In this document: positions 10,561 to 23,141 of the stretch, one piece after another
Position numbering within the stretch: the stretch's first letter is position 1
Layout: every line of letters begins with the position of its first letter
Source: Panicum virgatum
Taxonomy: Eukaryota > Streptophyta > Magnoliopsida > Poales > Poaceae
Assembly: GCF_016808335.1 (NCBI RefSeq)
Contig: NC_053149.1
Location: 22,004,451-22,068,450, forward strand
Length of the DNA stretch: 64,000 bases
Direction of reading: 5' to 3'
The notes under the pieces: generated by a model
The model's input: the letters and a program-made list of their open reading frames with translations, nothing else
Told to the model about the DNA's origin: nothing
Databases searched by the model: none
Program-made: the position numbers and the translations under genes

Positions 10561-11128
10561 ATGGATGGATATTAACGACTTATACTTGTTTCGAAATAAA
10601 GATTTTTTTAGCTTCTAGATGGTTTCAATATGAGCCTGAATAAATACATCACTAGAGTATACTACAATCACATGAAGTGTCTACACTCATTCTAAAAATT
10701 TCTACTATCCACATGCTCATCTGAATCTAAAAATAAAAAAAAATATGCAATGGTCATTTCTAATATATAGAAAATGATTGAAAAATATGTCTATAAATTA
10801 TCCATATTCAACCTAGCCAATAAACCTACTCCCACATTCAAGTCATCGGTTCTATATATCTCAAATCATTGCATAAATCAAAGAAATCATGCTCATCCTC
10901 ACTATTTCCAAAAGTCACAAATTTCTCTAACTATGGAGCATAAAACGAAGAATAAAGACTATCAATGAAGAGAGGATAAAGTTGCAAACCTTTGGCGCAC
11001 TTGGATGACTAGAACACTCACTAAAACTAGAAAAAATGGCGTCAACTCTCTAAGGGGAAGAACAGCCCCGAGCTCGAGCTTCTTTGGTGAAATGGCACTG
11101 GCTCGGGCTCTGGGAGGAAGAAGGCGCC
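10561..11128 (-). other. CACTA 5' leader, no gene
   Basis: AT-rich sequence (10561-10990), then a more GC-rich stretch just downstream of the TATA box (11040-11128). On the minus strand it is the first transcribed part of the tnp2 unit. Short open frames on either strand lack any recognisable motif. Confidence 0.5.
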
Positions 11129-11138
11129 AATTTATAGT
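11129..11138 (-). promoter_or_regulatory. TATA box of the tnp2 transcription unit
   Basis: Minus-strand CACTATAAAT, just inside the subterminal repeats and pointing towards the transposase gene. Confidence 0.6.
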
Positions 11139-11139
11139 G

Positions 11140-11466
11140 GGTGTATTAGTACCAGCTGGTGGTTTGAGTCAGTACTAACGTGCCACATTTAGTACCAGCT
11201 AGAGGCACTAGCCAGTACTAATTTTCCTGGCGGCAATTTAGTACCGGCTAGTGGCTCCAGCCGGTACTAAATTGTCACTAGCCGTTGCAGGCGGAGGTCA
11301 GAGTCTGTCGGTCGCGCACTTTAGTGCCGACTGGAGCCACCAGCCGATACTAATGGCTCCCATGACCACTGTTCTTTTGGCCCGGTACTAAAATTGCACG
11401 TTAGTGCCGTCCAAAGCCGTGACCGGTACTAACGGCCGCGGACGAATGCGCATTTTTCCAGTAGTG
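11140..11466 (-). repeat. CACTA subterminal repeats and terminal inverted repeat
   Basis: TTAGTACCGGC/GCCGGTACTAA motifs and variants repeat in both orientations through 11140-11440. The terminus CACTACTGGAAAAA (minus) occupies 11453-11466. In En/Spm elements subterminal motifs bind the second transposon protein. The same motif recurs at 4885-5012. Confidence 0.85.
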
Positions 11467-11588
11467 AAGAAGCGCAATAGTAGGTGTTGTGCAGTGGAGG
11501 TCCAGCTGCTCAAGGTGAAAAAGAATAAGAAATGAAAAGATTACAACTCTGAAGAACAGTTAAATAGTCAGATTAGGCATTCGAGGCT

Positions 11589-12673
11589 GAGCATCTCCAA
11601 CAAGGACCCGAAGAGCAAAAAACTCACTCCAGCAGGGCCCCTATTTGGGTCCCTAGAGTAGGGAGGCACTCAAATCCCCCTTCCACCCCAACTCCCACGG
11701 GTCCCTAGGGAGGCCCCTACTCCCATTCTCCGCTCGGCGCCGTCGTTGGCGCGACCCCGCCGCGCCGCGCCACCACTAGCCTGGCCTAACCGTGATGCAC
11801 CATCACGGACGCGACCTCGCCTCGTCATGCCACCCCGAGCTGCAGCACCCCCGGCGCCGCCATTCCAGAGCTAGCAGCACGCAGTGGAGCTCCCGTCTGC
11901 GCGGCCGGCCGGAGCCGCCCGCTCCCACGGCGGAGCTCCCGCCGGCGCGCCCGGGCGGAGCTGCATGTGCCCCACCGCCCCCAGCTGAACCACTGGCGGC
12001 GTCGCCGTCCCCGAGCTCAGCCACTCCCACCGCCCCCGAGCTATGACACCCACCTCGTCGTCGCCGCCACGAGCCCTTGAGGGGTGGCATCCGCGAGCAT
12101 TCTTGCCCCGCCCGGCCTTGCTCCCGCCGGCGAGTCCACTCCAACAAGTCGGATCTTGTTCCGCAGCCTGTCCTGCATCGCAGAGGAGGCGCACCGCCTG
12201 GATCCGTCCATGGCGGAGGCCGGGATCCGTCCGCACCCGTGACGCCGGCTAGGGCGCCGCCGCCGCAGCCACCAAGCTCTGCGCAGCGTTCTAGTGCTCC
12301 GCGCTCCCGTGCCGGGCCTTCACGGATGCGCTAGCGGCCGTCGAGCGGGGCGACGCCGACCACACCATCTTCCCCGTGGAGTACACCATGGGCGGGGTCG
12401 CCGGCGCGGCGGCCTTCGAATCCGGGAGTTCCTGTGGCGGCAGAGCAATGTAGGAGCGAGAGAGAAAATCGAGGGAACGGATAGGAGAATTAGGAAGAAA
12501 GGAGGAAAGACATAGCCTATGACAAGTGGGTCCTATTATTGTTGTGAATGTAGGGGCTGCAAAATAGGGACTATTGTTGGAGTTGAGAGAAAAATTTAAA
12601 GCCCCAAAAAATTAGGAGAGCCCCTACTTAAAAATGTAGGGGCCTTGAGTAGGGGCTATTGCCGGAGTTGCTC
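11589..12673. mobile_element. GC-rich non-autonomous element with inverted ends and a captured gene piece
   Basis: The left end GAGCATCTCCAACAA (11589) and right end TTGCCGGAGTTGCTC (12659-12673) form an imperfect inverted pair. The subterminal phrase CTCC(A)(G/A)CA..CCCCTATTT recurs inverted on both sides. The centre (11700-12450) is very GC-rich and contains an enzyme-gene-like fragment. I see no target duplication, so superfamily and exact ends are unsure. A gene-capturing (Pack-type) DNA transposon is the best reading. Confidence 0.45.
12253..12453 (+). pseudogene. Captured fragment resembling plant arogenate/prephenate dehydratase
   Basis: In one plus-strand frame, after a TAG at 12292-12294, the translation includes LPCRAFTDALAAVERGDADH, then TIFPVEYTMGG. 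As far as I recall, plant arogenate/prephenate dehydratases carry a very similar stretch (PCRAF.DALAAVE...DRA.LPVE.TM.G) in the prephenate dehydratase fold that makes phenylalanine precursors. Upstream, AAAATKLCAAF fits the preceding helix. The similarity stops after about 50 residues and the frame ends at 12453. No start codon or flanking domain (transit peptide, ACT domain) is present, so it is not functional. It lies within a GC-rich element with inverted ends, consistent with transposon capture. The family assignment rests on memory of the motif. Confidence 0.5.
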
Positions 12674-13950
12674 TTACGTGTGAGATTAGTAAGTAGAAGG
12701 AGTTGCTGGGATATCCAGATATTGCAAGTACTTCCAAAGTAAAACATATCAGAATACTAGCTAGATCAAATAATGATATCCACGATATAAAAACAAGTTG
12801 AGTTTCAAGGGATAGAAGAACACAAGATGAGCGAAAGCCATCAATATGGCAGTGGTAAATGAATAGATGACACATAATTGTTTCACTTGTACCTAAACTG
12901 ATGTAACCACAGTTGTACTTTTTTACTTCAACAGGGTAAACTGATGTAACTACAGTTGTACTTTTTTACTTCAACAGGGTTCAACAACTCAAGGCTCATG
13001 GAAAACTATTCAGCACCAGAAGAGTATACAGTATTTGTGCGCACAGTTTTTTAGGCGCAAAACAACACACGGACGGACTGATGTTGGCTTTTGTGATCGT
13101 CAAGAGATATGTACGTAGAGGGATACCTCAGACTGACTTGTCGTCTGCCAAATAACAAAGTCGCCGTTGCCTCCACGAGTCTCTCCAACAAATCTCATAC
13201 AAGTGAGAGCTGTGTTGCTGTTGTGTCCAGCTGTGTTCGTCGTCCTTTCTTTTTGATCAGGCCGGTAGTCTTGGCATGGAAAACGACAGGGGAAGAAACA
13301 CCGCCGCGCGCTAGCCAGCATCGATCACATCCATCTGTTCCCTTTATTTATTTCCCAAACCGGTGATACATAAATTCTTAATAATTTACGTATATACAGT
13401 ACTAGTGAACAAGTGTCTGAGAAATAGCTATAGATTTTTTAGTGATAGTTGAATATTAAAATATTATTTAAAAGACAGTTCCTAACTTCCTATATCATAT
13501 ATAAGACCTGTTTTCCGATCAACAATATATAAAGCCATAATTCAATCATACAATTTTTCATTAGTCAATAGCTCAATGATAGAGTGTATAGATGCTAAAA
13601 CCAAATTAATGAATGTCCATAAACGCTAATGAATTCATAATCAGCCATGAGAAACTCCATTTGATATTGGATAGCATCCTACATGAGGAATTTTAGAACA
13701 AAAGACCATGACTTTAAAGAAGGAAAATATCATATTGATACGGTAGAATTAACACAGTAATATGATTGGAACAAGAAGTTTAGAACACTACTCCTTGAGA
13801 AAAAGAGAATAAATAAAATAGAAAGCGATTTTAATAATAACGAATGACCTTCTAATCCTACATCAACTATTATTGGATTTTGTTGTTTTGTCACAGATGA
13901 TGAGCTGGTAGTCTACTATTAAGTCTAAGAGTAAAATACACTGACAGCCC
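12674..13950. other. Intergenic, nothing recognised except a short tandem duplication
   Basis: AT-rich sequence with short random open frames. At 12895-12980 a 43-bp unit starting AAACTGATGTAAC is present twice head to tail with one mismatch (units 12895-12937 and 12938-12980). Confidence 0.6.
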
Positions 13951-14779
13951 TTTAGCTTGTATGCCTATGCCAGTTTGGTCCATGAACTTGCAAACTCGAA
14001 AACTAGGCCCCTAAACTTGTGTTTACCGGGCCCATTTTCCTTCCGGCCCAGCCTCCACGCGACATGGCAGTGCCACCGTGGCAGTCGAGCACGTGACCCT
14101 CTCTCCCTTTGGATACAGAACGATGGTCCAATATGCATCTAGGCCCCTCCTCCTCCTCCGGTCACCAAATCCAGTCTTCTCCTCTTCGAGAGCACCGTCC
14201 TGGCCTCTTGGGGGCGAGGTTGAGTTGGCGGCGAGGCGGCTGGCGACGGAGGCCAAAGGCAGCGACGTTGCAAGATCCCACGAAAGAGCATCAAGGAGAC
14301 GTGCCTTGCGACCTCTGGTTTGTGTGTCGACCGTGTTGAATCGGTGCCTTGGCGCTGTCGCTGCGACTTGGAGGGGAACCCCCGCTGGATTATGGTGAGT
14401 CAATCGGAGCTCCAAACTTACTTTTCAGTGCCTCTAGGATGCAGTGCTATGCATGTATTGGTTCATTGTGTAGGCCATATTTAGAAGTTTTGTTGGCTAG
14501 GGTTTAGGGTTCGATGCTCTGTCTCGAATCAATTTTGGACTGTGGCCGGAGCCTTGGTTGCTCTAGTGGTGGCAACTCGCGAGGGGAATGCATGCGTTAT
14601 TGTGATCCTAGATTGGGGGTGAGGGGTTTCCTCGCAGGAATGTTTCTGGGCTTCCTAAATTTGGATATCTGCATGATAACACTCCAAAGGTATTGTCGTT
14701 CGGTGCGTTATCTCAAATGCAACTGCAGCTGGGGCGCTAGATGCTATGCCAAATGAACTTCCAGTGCCCACCAGGTAAG
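13951..14779. other. Unassigned, probably transposon-derived
   Basis: Begins with phrases common in grass repeats (CCTTTAGCTTGT, CATGAACTTGCAAACTCG, CCTAAACTTG). A GC-rich block (14040-14400) is open in several frames. No domain is recognised and no termini are found. Confidence 0.3.
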
Positions 14780-15400
14780 ACTGAAATGGAGGAGGTGGGC
14801 TAAGCATTACTGACGTGTGCCTTATCTTGACACGCGTCCGAAATGGAGGAGGTAGGGTTGTATTTATAGACCTCAGCCCGAAATCCAACCGTTACCTCCA
14901 CATCAGCAAATTTACAAGCCGTCGGACGTGTCCGACGCGTTATGCGTTCAAACAACCAACTAGCCGTTAGGGCCTCCGGACGCGTCCAAGGCGTCCGACG
15001 GTATTGGCTGGCTGCTGGTCTTCTCTGAGTTGCGTCGGTACGACGTCGGACGCGTCTGGCGCCAACGTACAAGTCCTGGGTGCCAGCGCCGGACGCGTCC
15101 GACACTGCTCCACGGACGCGTCCGACGCTCGCGAGCTGCCGGCGCGTAGCAAGGTGTGCCTGGTCGGACGCTGACGCCAGCGTCCGGCGCACACAGGACC
15201 AGCGTCCGATGCACAAATTCAAAGCCCGTTTCACTTCCAATTCAAATTCTTAGCAAACGGCTTCGACTCCAATCAATCTTAGGGCCTTCTTGTAGCTTCC
15301 TAGCGCTAAGTTTCACAAGTGTGCACCACACCTAACCATTAGACTCACCTAGGCCAAGCTATGAGTTTGCACCCCCCTTAATAGTACAGCCAAAGGAAAA
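14780..15400. repeat. LTR-like remnant with GGACGCGTCC repeats
   Basis: The palindrome GGACGCGTCC and near copies recur many times between 14930 and 15215, downstream of a TATA-like GTATTTATAGA (14857). The layout (TATA, then an array of 10-12-bp palindromic motifs) matches that of the copia LTRs at 18543 and 23267, which use a different motif (ATCCGGTG). It is probably a fragment of another copia-type LTR; no partner or target duplication is seen. Confidence 0.4.
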
Positions 15401-16316
15401 ACAAAGTCCTATCGACTAATCGGTCGTCCTTCAACACCATCGGCGAACGGACCTAATCATTCTAAACCTTGTCGTCCATCCTTTGAAAACAGAAACGATT
15501 CCCATCGACAGGGGGCATGAAAACCACATTGCCCGAGATTGCCATTACCATGACCTCACTTACCACTGTTTCTACAAAACACACATTAGTCATGATAATT
15601 ATATTGTCATCAATCAGTGAAACCCACATCAAGAGGCCTAGATGCTTTCACAAGGGAAAGTTTTGTCAAACAAATATGTTACTTGAACAAATATCGTCAC
15701 CTGCAATCGAGGCATGAAGCCCATCATAATTGAAGTGCATGGGCCTGGCATTCAGGTTTTCATCCACCAGATTTTCACAGTGGCAATGGACCAAGAATAA
15801 GTTGTGATCTCCAGTGCAAAACCTAGAGGTTTTTCTTTTTGCTGTGATTTTGCATGGCTTCCTCTACGATTTTGCATGCTGGACGTGCGCTGGACCGCTG
15901 GTTGCCTGCGCGCGATTTTTGCACGTTCAGATGGCATGGCGCGCGCATTTTTTGTGCTTTTCGTTCGCATGGAGCCTGCAAGCCGCGCTCGCTGGAACGA
16001 TTTTCTGTTTCGTTGAACATGCGCGTGGCTGCAGGACCGGTAGAGCGAGGGCGGTAGTGGCGGTGGGGCAGCAGTGGGGCGGCTTCGCAGCATCGGAGCA
16101 GCTTTAGGCGGAGGGCTTGGGGGTGTTGGGCGAGCGTCGTAGGGCGGAGATCTAGCAGCTAGGGATGGAGGGCGCGCCTGGGCCGCAGTACTAGGATGGC
16201 ACTAGGAGCGGGGTGCAGTAACTACTACTAGGCGGACCGCGCGCTACGCCGGGCCGGCCAGGTGCCGCGGCAGTGGGTTTAATGAGGCCCAACAACAGCC
16301 CACTTAAGGAAAGCCC
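15401..16316. other. Intergenic, no gene recognised
   Basis: Mixed composition. At 16266-16316 several GGCCCA/GCCCA motifs (site II-like) precede the GC-rich block, which might be a relic promoter or LTR leader. Confidence 0.4.
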
Positions 16317-17167
16317 ATGAGCCATTATTCTAAAACCATAAGCAGACCCTCACCCACTCGTCAACCTCCCCTGCGCCGCACGCACCGCCTCGCGCCGCAC
16401 GCATCGCTCCGCCTCCCGGCCTCTGCACGCACAGATGCGGACTCCTCACGGCCGTCGCCACCTCGCCGCGCCATCTCCTCGTGGCCGAGCCGCAGCGGCG
16501 CGGCCGGGCAGCGGCCCCGACGGGTTGGAGGGCCGGCGGCACGGCTCACCTCCGGCAGCGTGCACGCGGCCATCCTCCTCTCGCCTCCTTCATCCGTCCT
16601 GGCGCGCCTCTCCTCCCTCCCTCCGGCGGCCTCGAGCTCGGCCCTCCCCGGCGCGGATCTGGCGCGAACGGCAGCGCTCGCCCCCACTCCCTCCCTCTCC
16701 GGCGTGGATCTGGTGGCGGAGCTCCAGCTCGAACTCTGGAAGCGGCGGCCGTATTCGGCCCATTGTGGCGCTCCGAGCTCGCCGGCCGCTGCCGCCTCTT
16801 CGCAGCCTCCTCCTCTTCGAGCTCCCCTCCACTGCGCTCACCGGTCTGCTGCCGCTTCCTCCTCGCCACGCCCTGTGCGGTGGCCTCCAGCGCCGGCAGG
16901 TCCGTCCGGAGCAGAGCTCGTGCGTGGCAGAGATGGCGTCCATGGCCGGCGCGGCGGCTGGGCAGTAGCGGGGAGCAGTTGCGGGCCGGCGAGGCCACGC
17001 ATCTCCTCCCCTGGTCCATCCTCCGGCGAGGCCAACTCCTGCGGCGACGTCCGCAGCTCGCGTGGGGCCAATTGGAGGAACGTCGTCGGGCTACTTTTTT
17101 TTCTATGGGGACACGTGTCGTGTGGAGACACACCGAGATCTTAGCTCTCACTCTCCACGCTGTATAG
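16317..17167. other. GC-rich block with long overlapping open frames
   Basis: A 275-codon plus-strand frame (16317-17144) and other long frames on both strands overlap here. All are rich in Ala, Pro, Arg and Ser. None has a recognisable motif, and openness in most frames follows from the high GC content. It could be a captured first exon or a GC-rich LTR leader like those of the gypsy elements in this window. I do not call it a gene. Confidence 0.3.
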
Positions 17168-17464
17168 TATATAGGGTACTAGTATCCTTTGCGTATCCTA
17201 CTCGGGAGCAGCCTCGCTGCAGAACAGAGGCCATGCATTTCGTACAGTGTCTCCCCATCCGCGTCTGTGCACCAATTGGCTCTGCAGCAGCCACTGTACC
17301 TGCAGCAGCCACTCCACCGCCATACTGTAGTCAAACAAGCTGGCACGTGCAAGGTGAGGTCATGTGACTGGGACGTAGTCCAAACCTGCACGGCTCATGA
17401 GAGCGGAGAGGTGTGTTGTGGCACTTTTCGTTTGTAATTTTTATATTTTTTTAAAATTGTGTTG

Positions 17465-17686
17465 TCGGGATGTTTGATTGCAGCTGAAAATGACTATAGC
17501 ACTTTTCGTTTGTAATTTGATAACTTTTGTCCCACTATGGGCTAATTAGGCTCACAAGATTCATCTCACAAATTACAGCCAAACTGTGCAATTAATTAGG
17601 AGTATTTTGTTTACATACAATATATTTGATGCTCCATGCATACGTGGGAAATTTTGGAAACTTTTTGGGAACTAAACAGGGCTGAA
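17465..17686. mobile_element. MITE-like fragment
   Basis: The sequence contains blocks typical of a common grass MITE (ATGACTATAGCACTTTTCG, GGGCTAATTAGGCTCA, GATGCTCCATGCATACG). It ends in GGGAACTAAACAGGGC (17669-17684), a frequent terminal motif of that group. The opposite end is degenerate and no target duplication is visible. Confidence 0.5.
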
Positions 17687-18542
17687 ACGATGAGTGACAG
17701 AGTCACGAAATCTGTCCAAATTATCTGTCAGTGTGAAGTGAAGCAATGTTTCATTCCATTTTCATTTGAAATTTGAAATGTATTTTTTGAATGACCTCCG
17801 ATGGACAGACTACCAAAACAAAAGCTTTGCCTACTTCTATGCTTGTCAATGAATATGACTACAGTTACAACTAATAAAATAGATCAGTTTTCATCACGCA
17901 CATACTCAATCAAACATCAACCAACACTTCCGCAATTATATATGGCAAGGAAAGGAACGCATTGATTCCTTGATTATTTGGTCATTTAATTGTCTAAAAT
18001 ATTATAAAATTAAACGGTTGTGACTTATTCAAAGTCTTACTGTACCTCCTAAGAGGTAATGCCCATCAAATTAAGTCGGTTCAATCGAGATCATCTAGAG
18101 ATCTTACTAGCTACACATCATGCATATCGATCAAATTAAACACTTGATCATCGTACCCACACAGCATCACAGATCTTATCATGACATGATGATCTCAAAT
18201 CAAAATGTCGTAAACTAGATATTTGAAAAAAACAACTTTTATTTTCGTAGTTTGTCTATAGGAGGTCATTTTTAACATTTAGATTTCAATTTACATTTTT
18301 TTAAAATGGAGACTTACGCTTCCTTTACAAGATGAACTCAAATAAAAAAGTTTCAAAATACAGAGTTTCATAACTTAGCAAGATCTACTACTCTTATTTT
18401 GGTTGTTTTCCCGTCCGACAAAGCCGTAGTGAACATGTTCACAAATCTTATATCTCTCTTGTACGTACATAAACTATACGGAATCAGTTTTGTTAGTAAT
18501 CTACATTTAATACTCCTAACTAGCAAGATTCTGTAGGGTTAG
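17687..18542. other. Intergenic, nothing recognised
   Basis: AT-rich, no open frames of note. The last five bases (GTTAG, 18538-18542) are the target duplicate of the copia element. Confidence 0.6.
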
Positions 18543-20006
18543 TGAAAGTGATCGGATCGTGCTTTAGCCTAAGAGGGGGAGGGAGTGAATTAGGCAACTA
18601 AAAACCTTAACCTATGGCTCCAACTAATTTGCATAATATTAAACTAAAACATGCTCTATATGTGCAACTAAGGTTGTTTCAGTGTGAAACTCCTATCCCA
18701 AAAGAGTTTAGCAACCTATAGCCTTTCCTATCAAGTAACTACTCTATGAAAGTAAAGGCATACAAAAATTGCTAGTAGAAATGCAGAAACGTAAAGAGTG
18801 GGATAGGAAGAAGCAAACTCTTGACGCGAGTGTTTGTCCCGTGGTTCAGTTAGCCACAAAGGCACCCCTACATCCATGTTGTTGAAGCACTCACTAAGAA
18901 TATCGCTTCCCAATAATCAAGTCTCTTCCGTGGACTCAACCACGGTCACCTTGATCCCGTTTTGCACTAAAGAGCTTGTCCACGAAGGAAGGGGCTCTCC
19001 ACGTCTCCCGTACAAGGATGTCGTCGCTGCTCCACACCAAGTCGGAGGGTCGATGACGTGCCGGCGAGCCACCAATGCTCCAAGGGGCCGGGCACCAAGA
19101 TCTTCTTGTTGGTTCATTCAAGAACCAGCCACAAGGCACAGCACTTTGTTTGCTCACTCACTCAAGAGCTAATATAGCACCTACACTCTCAAAGCTAGTG
19201 CTAAACCTAAGGATTTAATCAATATACACTTGGGTAGGCTTGGAGGGTTTCCTGGGTGTGTATGAGGGTTGTAGTAACTCCAGCAATCTTCAAATGACCG
19301 GGGGAATCCATATATATAGGCCACCAAGAGGAGACAGCCGTTGGGAGCCGTTACCCAACTTTTCTGCGTGGCGTCGGATAGACCGACGGTAGGGCACCGG
19401 TTCATCCGGTCACTCTACGCCCTGAGGTAGCCGTTGGGTCTTCTGATAGGTGACGTAGGTGTCACCAGATAAACCGATGGGGTGGCGTCGGTTCATCCGG
19501 TGGGCGTCGGTTTATCCGATGCTGAAGGGAATCTTCAGCTGTGGCCTGACGTCATTACTCCAACGCTTTACACCGGTGCCCGTCGGATCATCTGGTGCTG
19601 AAGACTTTGCTTCAGCGCACTCGACATGCTCTCTAGTACATCCTCCGGTGATTACTCCGACGCTTCATCTTGGCACCGTCGGATCATCCAGTGTCACTGG
19701 GTCGTCTCCACGTGGCCTCCCACCAGTGCAGCAAATTGCACCGATGCCTACGCGTCGGTTTATCCGGTGCCAACCGGATAGACCGGTGCCTCTACATCGG
19801 ATCATCCGGTGCCACTTGTTTCTGCAGAACTCATCCATTTCAATCTTTCTTGAGTTCTTTCTGCGTGTTTTGCTTTGCTTGGCCTTTTTGATTCATCCCT
19901 GGGATCTATTATTGTTCACTTGACAAACTTATTAGTCCCATTGATTGCGTTGTTACTCAATTACTAAAATCACAAATAATGGCCTAATGGAACCATTTTC
20001 CTTACA
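18543..20006 (-). repeat. Copia 3' LTR (minus orientation)
   Basis: Starts TGAAAGTGATCGGATC and ends CCATTTTCCTTACA on the plus strand. It carries an array of GTCGGATCATCC(A/G)GTG-type motifs (19370-19810). It contains about 75 bp (near 19320-19395) missing from the other LTR. The minus-strand boundary follows the polypurine tract. Confidence 0.9.
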
Positions 20007-21405
20007 ATCTCCCCCTTTTTGGAGATTGATGACAACACAATCAAAACAAGCTTAAATTTTGCAAAAAATGAATCACTTACACTTGCTTGGATGCTTACCA
20101 TCATCCAATGTTGACTTGGCCTCCCCCTAAATCCATCATCCCCTTTGTTCCTCCCATTTTTTGCTACTTCCTCCATTGTCAAAGCCACTTGCAAATTTCT
20201 CCCTCTATGATGACCTTGCTTTGATCCAAACTTCTCCCCCTTTGGAATCAAATCACTTAAAAAGGCCTTGCAAACACAATATAGCTCAAAGGGAAAGTTA
20301 GTAGCCTAGGGAGTTAGTTCTATGAATCATGATCCAATTATATGATATCAATGATGATACCAAATGAGCAATTACTAAGGTGGATCACAAAATCACGAAA
20401 CTGACATGACATGAGTTAGGCTTTCCACAAAGTGTGTGCACAAAATGATAATGTGAAAATTAAGTGCACAACTTGACATTTGAATGAGAAAGCTTAGATC
20501 ATATCATGCATGGAGGTAGCCCTAAAATAACAAAGAATTGACAAGAATACCAATTGAAAGAGTTTTAGATCTTGCATACCTCTGGGGGTTGTATTAGTTA
20601 CCTTGCATGTACCAAAATGGAAGTCTTGAGGTGAAAAACACTTGGTACACCAAGGTGAGCTAATGTATGAGCACATAGCCTATGAACTTAGATATGGAAA
20701 TTTAAGTTCAATAGAGCATGACTCACTATGCATGAAAGCACACAACTTTATCTAATCACTCTTAGAGAGTTGTTAATTCACATTGAGAGTGAACAACATT
20801 CTCTTAGAGTGTTAACTCCAGAAAGAGACTACAAAAGATAAACTTGCAAACATGTTAGTCTCAAAATCACAAACCATAGGATGAGCTCCCCTAAATGTGT
20901 GCATTTAGTGTTTGAATCACCAACCAAATATATGCATATTGTTTATGACAATGGGAAGTTTACCCTATAGCTTGTGTTCATGGTACAAAAATGAAATACA
21001 TACCTCACGAAGTCCATGTACCATGAAGGGTAACCTTGTGTAGCTTTCTACACACTTATCAAACTATGTAGGTTGATCATGGGTTAGAGTCATGACACAA
21101 GCAACCCACCATATATAACACTAGGTGATGCAATGCAAACAACCTAGCAAGGGCAATGGAGCTACATGATGCTTGAGTTGAAATCTAGCTACCGTTACCT
21201 TATGGAGGACTTGGGCAACAAATATCCAAGATGCGAGCTTGACTTCTTTAGCTTGAATCTTTCATCTTCTAGGTAGCCAAGCCTCCAAATCCCCCAAAGC
21301 CGCTCTTGGGCTTCAAGTCTACTTTGGAACCTACACCATTTGAGGCCCCTTCATATTGGTGATGACATCCTTAGGCACCCAAATGGAGTGATTCCAACTC
21401 CTTTC
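20007..21405 (-). other. Copia 3' internal region without pol
   Basis: On the minus strand this follows gag. Near 21330-21390 a WVPKDV motif and a second VPK motif are seen, typical of the gag end in this lineage. The remaining 1.3 kb has no open frame and no integrase or RT motif. The polypurine tract CAAAAAGGGGGAGAT lies directly next to the LTR (20007-20025). Confidence 0.7.
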
Positions 21406-23141
21406 TTACTTCCCAACCTTGTGAGCAACCACCTTGCCATTTGTATTCTTTTTGATCACATAGGTGGTGCTATGGCTCCTATTCCTCCGGTTGGGCTTGG
21501 TGTAGATGAGAGAACTCTTGATTGTAAGCTTCTTCTTGTTCTTCTCATCCGAAAGCTTCTTCTTTGGTTGAGGGCACTTGTTGGACTTGTGACCTTCTTG
21601 ATGGCACTTAAAACAAGTCACAGTGGACCCCTTCTCAAGCTTCTTCACCATGTCATCACGAATATCTTGAGAAGGTTGAACATTGCTTTCTATGCCCTTT
21701 CCTTTTAGTCTAGCCAAGTCCTTCATGAGCCTTTGTACTTCTTGCTTGAGTTCGTCATTCACCTTGGCAATGAGATCATCACATGATTCTACAACAACAT
21801 CCTCAAAGCATTTCTCATTGCAAGGGTTAGATTCATCAATTGAGTCAATGCAAGAAGTTGAAAGCTTAGTTTCCAAAGAGTTATTGATTTTTGTAATACT
21901 CTCAATTTTTAATTTGAGCTCTTCATGCTCCTTGCTAAGCAATTGGAATTTGCGCAACAAATCATCATAATTTGTGGCAAGAGTAGCATTAAGATCATTG
22001 AGTGCACTACATTTTTGAGATTATTTTTTAATTACTCTTTGGTGCTCATGAACTAGGTCAAGAAGCTCATCATATGATGGAGAATCAGATTCATCATCAC
22101 TTACATTACTTTCCATACCTTGGGCCATAAGGCAAGTGTTTGATGATGATCCCATGTTAGTGTGGGTGGTGAATTTCTTGTTTGATTCATCGCTTGAGCT
22201 TGCGCTTGATTCTTCACCACCACTAACCCATTCACCAAAAATGGCAAATGATTCATGTTTGGGCTTCTTCTCCTTCTTTGTTGCTTCTTCTTGAACCTCT
22301 TCTCAACCTTCATGAGTTGATGGTGATGCCCATCCTTGAGGAAGACCATACACCCCATTGAGTTGATTTTCTTCAAGTATTTGTTCATCTTTTTTACTTG
22401 CTCATAGAGGTTGGGGTCCATTGGCTCTTTTTCATCAATTGAGGAGCTTTGGCATGCCTCCTCTTCTTCCTCTTCACTTGAGCTACCTTTGATAGCCATC
22501 TTTTTCAACTTCTTGACTTGCTTGCATGTAAGTGCACTATGTGTTGGTGAAGAAGGTGGCACTCTTGGCTTGATGTCATGGCGTAGCTCATGGGCGATCA
22601 CCTTATTGAGGATTTGATTTGGTGTCAATGTGTCGATTTACTTCTCATAAAGAATTGTGATCACCAAATCGTACTCCGGCCTTCGTAGAGAGTGAAGGAT
22701 CTTGCGAATGAGCTCCAAATCATTAATTTTCTTCACACCTAAAGAATTGATCTCATTCACAAGAATATTTAACCGTGAGTACATAGATTCGGCATTCTCA
22801 TCATCAAGTTGCTTAAAGCTATTAAGTTTATCTATGAGAACATGATATTTTTCATTTGCAATATCTTTTGTGCCCCCATGATTTTCACAAATAGTTTTCT
22901 ATAAATCCTTAGCATTTTCACAAGCAAACACATGGTTAAACACGGTGTCACCAAAAGAGCTTAAAATAGCACATTTTGTAATAGCATCATATTGCCTCTC
23001 TTGTTGACTATTGCTCTTCACTCCCTCATTTGTTACCCTCCAAATATTTAGGCCCTTTGCTTGGAGGTGTGATTGCATCAAAATCTTCCATCGTTGGAAG
23101 ACTGTGCCATCAGAACGTGGAGGAGGTCCTAATGAATTCAT
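21406..23141 (-). pseudogene. Copia gag polyprotein, degenerate
   Basis: Starts MNSLGPPPRSDGTVFQRWK at 23141, then a UBN2-type gag region, an acidic and coiled-coil-rich middle and a CCHC zinc knuckle CFKCHQEGHKSNKC (21574-21615). Gag packages element RNA in the particle. Breaks are TAG 22899-22901 (the family usually has Trp here), TAA 22638-22640 and a frameshift near 22300 in an AAG run, so this copy depends on helper gag as well as helper pol. A basic tail rich in Lys and Asn ends at 21406. Confidence 0.8.

Larger units (their letters stand above)
1..11466 (-). mobile_element. CACTA (En/Spm-type) DNA transposon, partial
   Basis: The right end is the terminal motif CACTACTGGAAAAA read on the minus strand (11453-11466). 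Inside it lie subterminal TTAGTACCGG-type repeats, a TATA box, a leader, a tnp2 transposase pseudogene and then a second gene with a Ulp1-type protease domain. The second gene stops at 40, so the other terminus and the 3-bp target duplicate (here AAG at 11467-11469) are off the left edge. Both genes carry many stops and at least three frameshifts, so this copy cannot make its own transposase. It could still be moved in trans if both ends are intact. The gene order is that of large grass CACTA elements. Confidence 0.92.

Noticed and set aside
10296..10643. Plus-strand Cys-rich 115-codon frame as a gene
   Set aside because: It runs across both arms of foldback 2, so its apparent motifs mirror the inverted repeat; transcription is expected from the other strand.
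16317..17144. 275-codon open frame as a host gene
   Set aside because: Low-complexity Ala/Pro/Arg content, several frames on both strands equally open, no motif; explained by GC content.
19370..19810. Array of GTCGGATCATCCGGTG motifs as a separate satellite
   Set aside because: The array occurs at the same place in both copia LTRs, so it is part of the LTR.
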